A stretch of DNA of 11,924 nt from Ectothiorhodospiraceae bacterium (GTDB taxonomy: Bacteria; Pseudomonadota; Gammaproteobacteria; Nitrococcales; AK92), in NCBI GenBank assembly GCA_029263635.1, contig JAJUFY010000039.1:1-11924 (forward strand), written 5' to 3'. The notes beneath the pieces were generated by a model, which was not told the origin of the DNA, searched no databases, and worked only from the letters and a program-made list of their open reading frames with translations. The translations under genes and the position numbers were made by a program. Within the stretch, counting starts at the first letter, position 1; every line of letters begins with the position of its first letter. Shown here piece after piece: positions 7,272 to 11,924 of the stretch.

Positions 7272-8300
7272 TCAGCTCAGCCAGCCGAACGGATCTTCGG
7301 CCACACCGGTCTGGATTGCGACCAGCGCCTCGCGCAGGCGCTGGGTGTTGCGGCCGACGCGGCCATCGCCGACCTGGTATTCCCTGCCCTCGTGAATGAA
7401 GGTGCCGACGCCGGTGAGGACGGCGGCGGTGCCGGACAGGGCCGCCTCGCCGGTGCGGATCCAGTCCTTGACCTCGTCCACGGTGAAGTCGCGCTCCAGC
7501 ACCTCGTAGCCGAGGTGGCGGGCCAGGGTGATCACCGAGTCACGGGTCACGCCGTGGAGGAAGGAGCCATCCAGCGGCTTGGTCATGAGCCGGCGGTCGT
7601 CGAGCAGGAAGAAGTTGGAGGCGCCGGTTTCCTGGACGTCGCCGCCGGGGCAGAACAGCACCTGGTCGGCATTGTGTTCGTTGCGGGCCTGGATGATGTG
7701 GCGCAGCGCCGCGGCGTAGTTGCCGCCGGTCTTGGCCATGCCGAAGCCGGGCGCGCAGCGCATGGCCTCTTCCTCGATCAGGATCCGCAGCGGGCGGCCG
7801 CCGCCGGCGAAGTAATCGCCCACCGGCGAGGCCAGCACGTACAGCAGCGCCTCGGTCGACGCCGTCCCGGCAGCACCGATGTTGGCTTCCGTGCCGATCA
7901 GGAGCGGGCGCAGGTACAGCGCGCCGGGCGGGGCGGGAACGTCGTCCCGGCTCAGTTCCACGACGCTGCGCACCATCTGCTCGAGCATCTCGGCCGGCGG
8001 CGTCGGCAGGCACAGCAGCTCCGAGCTGCTGCGGAAGCGTTCGACATGGCGATCGAGCCGGAAGATGCGGATCGAGCCGTCGGGCATGCGGAACGCCTTC
8101 AGCCCCTCGAAGCAGGTGCTGGAGTAGTGCAGGACGTGCGCACCCGGATGGATCGAGAGCGGCGCAACCGGTACGGTCTCCACCTCCGACCAGCGCCCGT
8201 CCGCAAACCGGGAAAGCGGCATCCATTTGGAGAAGACGGTGCCAAACGGTGCGCTGGTTGCTGCAGTCTGCTTCGGGGTGTCCAGGGTTGCGTCTCTCAT
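7272..8300 (-). CDS. ilvE: Branched-chain amino acid aminotransferase (class IV PLP enzyme)
   Basis: This 342-residue cytoplasmic enzyme transfers the amino group between glutamate and the branched-chain 2-oxo acids, the last step of leucine, isoleucine and valine synthesis and the first of their breakdown. Recognisable blocks are HYSSTCFEGLKAFR (58-71), LYLRPLLIGTEANIG (128-142), MAKTGGNYAAALRH (188-201) with Lys190 as the expected PLP Schiff-base lysine, and QETGASNFF (223-231) with Glu224 expected to pair with the PLP ring nitrogen. Length and motifs fit the longer group II (eukaryote-like) BCAT rather than the roughly 307-residue E. coli type. The ATG at 8300 has only a weak GAGAAG ribosome site. 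It lies 97 nt downstream of the MATE gene on the same strand, so it may be cotranscribed with it or have its own promoter. No other ilv or leu gene is nearby. Confidence 0.93.
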   Translation of the reverse strand: MRDATLDTPKQTAATSAPFGTVFSKWMPLSRFADGRWSEVETVPVAPLSIHPGAHVLHYSSTCFEGLKAFRMPDGSIRIFRLDRHVERFRSSSELLCLPTPPAEMLEQMVRSVVELSRDDVPAPPGALYLRPLLIGTEANIGAAGTASTEALLYVLASPVGDYFAGGGRPLRILIEEEAMRCAPGFGMAKTGGNYAAALRHIIQARNEHNADQVLFCPGGDVQETGASNFFLLDDRRLMTKPLDGSFLHGVTRDSVITLARHLGYEVLERDFTVDEVKDWIRTGEAALSGTAAVLTGVGTFIHEGREYQVGDGRVGRNTQRLREALVAIQTGVAEDPFGWLS

Positions 8301-8356
8301 AGGGATGATCTTCTCGGTTGCCTTCTATAACCACACGCCATATGCGTACCGCCCAG

Positions 8357-8376
8357 CATAGCTCGCGCGAGCGATG
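8357..8376. promoter_or_regulatory. 20-nt near-perfect palindrome between the MATE gene and ilvE
   Basis: A perfect 12-bp core, GCTCGCGCGAGC (8361-8372), is flanked by CAT and ATG arms with one mismatched pair between. It lies about 60-75 nt upstream of the ilvE start in a 97-nt gap. It could be an operator for ilvE or a weak terminator for the MATE gene. No T tract follows in the minus direction. Confidence 0.35.
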
Positions 8377-8397
8377 TCGAGAAGCGGGTAGGGTCGC

Positions 8398-9741
8398 TCA
8401 GGCGGTATTTTGTGGGCGAAGCGACGCTTCCAGCCGTCCGTAGTAGGGCAGGAGCGTCAGCGCCCGGGCCACGACGTAGCCGATGAAGGCCCACCACAGG
8501 CCGTGATTGGCGAACAGGGCGGTGAGCGGCCAGGAGCCGAGCAGGAACAGCGCGATCGACAGCAGCGACGCGTTGCGCATTTCCCGGGTACGGGTGGCGC
8601 CGATGAACACGCCGTCCAGCTGGAAGGCGGCGACGGCAAGCAGCACGTAGAGCGCGCACCAGGGCAGATAGCTGGTCGCCGCTTGGCGGACATCGGGCAG
8701 ATCGGTCAGCAGGGCGATGGCGTGCTGGCCTAACAGCAGGATGCCGACGGCCAGGATCAGCGCTGTCGCGCCGGCGAGCTGGCTGGACAGCACCACGGCC
8801 CGGCGCAGCTGTTCCCGCACGCCGGCCCCTAGCGCCCGGCCGACCAGGGCTTCGGCGACGAAGGCGTAGCCGTCGAGGAAGAACGCGCTGAACGAGACGA
8901 TCTGCAGCAGGATGTGGTTGGCGGCCAGCGGGACGTCGCCGAAGCGGGCGCTCTGGTTGACGAACCAGGCGAAGCCGAACACCAGTGACAGGGTGCGGAT
9001 GAGGATGTCGGAGTTGGCGGCGAGGGTGCGCCGGATCTTGTGCGGATCGGCGATCTGCCGCCAGGGCCAGAAGCGGGCCGCATCCTGGTGACGCCGGCGC
9101 AGGTTGCCGCCGACCAGCGCAAGGCCCAGGAAGCAGCTGGACCACTCGGCGATCACAGTGCCCAGGGCGATGCCGCGGGCGCCCAGCCCCAGCACGCCGG
9201 CGAAGTAGATGTCCAGCAGGATGTTGAGCCCGTTCAGGAACAGCTGGAGGGCCAGCAGGGTACGGGTCTGGCCGAGCCCGATCAGGCAGCCGGTGAGCGC
9301 GAAGGTGGCAAGCGTGGCCGGCGCTCCCCAGATGCGGACGAAGAAATAGCCGCGGGCGGCGTCTTCCACATCCGCGCTGCTGTCCAGCAGCAGAAAGGCG
9401 AGCTCGCCCAGCGGCCATTGCAGTAGAATGAGGCAGCTTCCCACCATCAGCGCGATCAGCAAGGCACGGCCGAGCGTTGCTCGCACCTCCGGTTCGTCCC
9501 CGGCGCCCAGCGCCTGGGCAGTGAAGCCGGTGGTGGCCATCCGCAGGAAACCGAAGCTCCAGTAAATGAAGCTGAAGATGATGGCGCCGAGCGCGATGGC
9601 TCCGAGCTGCGCGGTCGTGCCGACATTGCCGATGACAGCCGTGTCGACCAGCCCCAGGGTCGGGACCGCGGCATTGGCGAGGATGATCGGCCAGGCCTTG
9701 CTCAGGATGGTTCTACGGCTGATCGGTGGAGCGTTATGCAT
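8398..9741 (-). CDS. MATE family efflux transporter, DinF subfamily
   Basis: This 447-residue inner-membrane antiporter has about 12 hydrophobic helices, the normal MATE size. MATE proteins export cationic drugs or metabolites using a proton or sodium gradient. The DinF-type signatures are GLVDTAVIGNVG (30-41, with Asp33 in the first helix), GFTAQALGAGD (72-82), and NGLNILLDIYF (170-180, with Asp177). The later ANSDILIRT block (242-250) begins the second half of the internally duplicated fold. The start at 9741 is uncertain in strength: the 20 nt before it (CCCTCTCCCATC) lack a Shine-Dalgarno sequence, an in-frame TAG stands 30 nt upstream, and the next Met (68) would cut off the first two helices. 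The ATG at 9741 is therefore the only good choice. ilvE follows 97 nt downstream. No SOS box was seen upstream, although E. coli dinF is SOS-linked. Confidence 0.93.
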   Translation of the reverse strand: MHNAPPISRRTILSKAWPIILANAAVPTLGLVDTAVIGNVGTTAQLGAIALGAIIFSFIYWSFGFLRMATTGFTAQALGAGDEPEVRATLGRALLIALMVGSCLILLQWPLGELAFLLLDSSADVEDAARGYFFVRIWGAPATLATFALTGCLIGLGQTRTLLALQLFLNGLNILLDIYFAGVLGLGARGIALGTVIAEWSSCFLGLALVGGNLRRRHQDAARFWPWRQIADPHKIRRTLAANSDILIRTLSLVFGFAWFVNQSARFGDVPLAANHILLQIVSFSAFFLDGYAFVAEALVGRALGAGVREQLRRAVVLSSQLAGATALILAVGILLLGQHAIALLTDLPDVRQAATSYLPWCALYVLLAVAAFQLDGVFIGATRTREMRNASLLSIALFLLGSWPLTALFANHGLWWAFIGYVVARALTLLPYYGRLEASLRPQNTA

Positions 9742-9754
9742 GATGGGAGAGGGT

Positions 9755-9769
9755 CGCCCCTACGGGGCG
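9755..9769 (-). promoter_or_regulatory. Small hairpin just upstream of the MATE start codon
   Basis: CGCCCC (9755-9760) pairs with GGGGCG (9764-9769) around a 3-nt loop, 14-28 nt before the MATE ATG and overlapping the in-frame TAG. With no Shine-Dalgarno sequence present, it may influence ribosome access. This role is inferred. Confidence 0.3.
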
Positions 9770-9809
9770 TCGCTGTCGAATTGTCCACTGTTGGGGCAGG
9801 AGTGAAGGC

Positions 9810-9830
9810 GGGTCTTGTAGGGCAAGTCCC
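9810..9830. promoter_or_regulatory. Inverted repeat in the MATE/aspA divergent region
   Basis: GGG-T-CTTG (9810-9817) and CAAG-T-CCC (9823-9830) form a 21-nt inverted repeat around TAGGG, with a single T:T mismatch in the arms. It is followed by the AT-rich ATAATTT. It could be an operator for either divergent gene. Confidence 0.35.
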
Positions 9831-9851
9831 ATAATTTGTCATCTTTCCCTT

Positions 9852-9876
9852 GTATCCAGGGGGCTTGGCTGTATAC
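9852..9876. promoter_or_regulatory. GTAT-type dyad, possible regulator binding site
   Basis: GTATCCAG (9852-9859) and CTGTATAC (9869-9876) are inverted repeats matching in seven of eight positions, separated by 9 nt. Dyads with TTGTAT/ATAC arms are found at GntR-family operators, although usual GntR sites are more compact. It lies midway between the divergent MATE and aspA genes. No GntR gene is in the window. Confidence 0.35.
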
Positions 9877-9930
9877 GCTTCACCCCCTTGGGCGCTGGCC
9901 GCTTTCATGATGATCCGTGTCGGGCAGTGT

Positions 9931-9962
9931 TTGACAGCTGTGGCCGGTTAGCGGCTACAGCT
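9931..9962 (+). promoter_or_regulatory. Putative aspA promoter element overlapping an 11-bp inverted repeat
   Basis: A consensus -35 hexamer, TTGACA (9931-9936), lies about 85 nt before the aspA ATG. The matching -10 is weak (near CTACAG, 9955-9960). The same stretch is an inverted repeat: AGCTGTGGCCG (9936-9946) pairs with CGGCTACAGCT (9952-9962) with one G:U pair and a 5-nt loop. It may be an operator across the promoter or, if transcribed, a leader hairpin. Confidence 0.4.
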
Positions 9963-10002
9963 CTTAGATCCGCGCCATTGCTGTTACTCCCCGCACATTC
10001 CT

Positions 10003-10008
10003 AAGGAG
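10003..10008 (+). promoter_or_regulatory. aspA: aspA ribosome binding site
   Basis: AAGGAG, a strong Shine-Dalgarno match, lies 11 nt before the ATG at 10020, a slightly long spacing. It fixes this ATG as the start. Confidence 0.75.
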
Positions 10009-10019
10009 CAGACTCAATA

Positions 10020-11450
<1,431 letters not shown>

Positions 11451-11465
11451 GCAGGCCGCCAGCAG

Positions 11466-11489
11466 CCCCTGGCTGCCGGGCGCCGGGGG
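11466..11489 (+). terminator. First hairpin after aspA
   Basis: CCCCTGGC (11466-11473) pairs with GCCGGGGG (11482-11489), allowing one G:U pair, around an 8-nt loop, starting 15 nt after the aspA stop. No T tract follows, so on its own it is a weak terminator candidate. Confidence 0.35.
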
Positions 11490-11492
11490 TAA

Positions 11493-11517
11493 TGCGGGGA
11501 GGCCACGCCTCCCCGCA
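11493..11517. terminator. Strong hairpin between convergent aspA and the minus-strand membrane protein gene
   Basis: A perfect 11-bp stem, TGCGGGGAGGC with GCCTCCCCGCA, closes a 3-nt loop between two convergent genes. Neither side has a real T tract (TTACC on the minus strand, GGACT on the plus strand). Position and stability suggest a bidirectional stop or 3'-end protector. Confidence 0.5.
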
Positions 11518-11543
11518 GGACTTGGGTGCGCTGCAGCCTGCGG

Positions 11544-11924
11544 TCATCGCTGCCTGGCGTCGCCGGCGGCGCGCTTCCGCTCCGGCTGTGTGTAACTGCG
11601 CGGAACCACCTGGATCGATACTGAGGGCAGCGAGGCGGGAATCGCGTGGTCGGCCTCGGGCCGGCGGACGCCGACTTCCCGGCAGTAGCCGACCGTGCCG
11701 CGCAGGATCAGAAGATAGCCTAACAGCTCCAGCCCTTCCTGTACGGTGTTCTTGACGAGGCTGGCGGCCGCCGGATCATTCAGCACCGCGCCCCAGAGCG
11801 AGCCGGTTCCGAACACCCGGCTGAACGCCAGTACCGTCGCCAGTCCGATCACGATAAAGACGAAGGCATGGGAGCGGGTCGCATCGGCCATGGCCGGCAG
11901 CAGCCCTTCCCGGAAGCGCGCGGC
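11544..11924 (-). CDS. Unrecognised small membrane protein, C-terminal part (runs off right edge)
   Basis: I do not recognise this family. The frame stays open to the window edge, with 11 codons before the first ATG at 11891 (AARFREGLLPA), so the visible 126 residues are probably the C-terminal part of a longer protein. An ATG start at 11891 giving 115 residues is the alternative, but no ribosome site stands out before it. Two hydrophobic helices are visible: HAFVFIVIGLATVLAFSRVFG and, after a short hydrophilic stretch, a second in LELLGYLLILRGTVGYC. A hydrophilic, basic tail of about 45 residues ends in RKRAAGDARQR. The helix-hydrophilic-helix arrangement and codon use like that of the neighbours support a real gene. 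It is convergent with aspA and separated from it by two hairpins. Confidence 0.6.
   Translation of the reverse strand, partial: AARFREGLLPAMADATRSHAFVFIVIGLATVLAFSRVFGTGSLWGAVLNDPAAASLVKNTVQEGLELLGYLLILRGTVGYCREVGVRRPEADHAIPASLPSVSIQVVPRSYTQPERKRAAGDARQR

Noticed and set aside
6963..8330. 455-codon open frame on the plus strand through ilvE
   Set aside because: It is antisense to a motif-complete aminotransferase, has low-complexity Ala/Arg/Gly-rich translation and no ribosome site; long shadow frames are expected in high-GC DNA.
9702..9908. 68-codon minus-strand frame upstream of the MATE gene
   Set aside because: No ribosome site or recognisable sequence; it overlaps the MATE start in another frame and covers a region of regulatory dyads.

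Overview
The window reads as a piece of a high-GC gammaproteobacterial chromosome, most likely a pseudomonad or close relative. This is inferred from the strong GC bias at third codon positions and from the overall look of the aspartase, the TRAP permease with its C-terminal extension, and the DinF-type MATE protein. No rRNA, tRNA, CRISPR array, insertion sequence, integrase or phage gene is visible. It looks like ordinary core and accessory metabolism dominated by membrane transport, and I see no clear undescribed system.

Layout, left to right. (1) Bases 1-2368, plus strand: a fused TRAP-transporter permease whose 5' end lies outside the window. It carries a C-terminal soluble PDZ-like domain closed by one last membrane helix. 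(2) Bases 2317-6738, minus strand: a complete CUT1-type carbohydrate ABC importer, transcribed right to left as binding protein, ATPase, MalF-type permease, MalG-type permease. The last three are tightly coupled (a 4-nt ATGA overlap, then a 2-nt gap). The binding-protein gene is separated from them by 107 nt containing a perfect 9-bp hairpin. The operon's last gene overlaps the TRAP gene tail-to-tail by 52 nt. (3) Bases 6739-7271: 533 nt without a convincing gene, holding the importer's upstream region (AT-rich patch, tandem direct repeat, 14-bp palindrome) and, at its right end, two strong hairpins just behind ilvE. (4) Bases 7272-9741, minus strand: a DinF-type MATE efflux protein followed by a branched-chain amino acid aminotransferase (ilvE). 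(5) Bases 9742-10019: a divergent intergenic region with three inverted repeats. (6) Bases 10020-11450, plus strand: aspartate ammonia-lyase (aspA). (7) Bases 11451-11543: two hairpins, then the C-terminal part of an unrecognised small membrane protein on the minus strand, running off the right edge.

How the parts work together. The four ABC genes make one complete importer (periplasmic capture, two membrane subunits, one shared-type ATPase dimer). Its substrate cannot be read from the sequence, and no catabolic enzyme or regulator lies with it. The TRAP permease would import an organic acid or similar solute with a binding protein that should be encoded left of the window. AspA (aspartate to fumarate plus ammonium) and IlvE (branched-chain 2-oxo acid transamination) are amino-acid nitrogen enzymes, but they are not in one operon.
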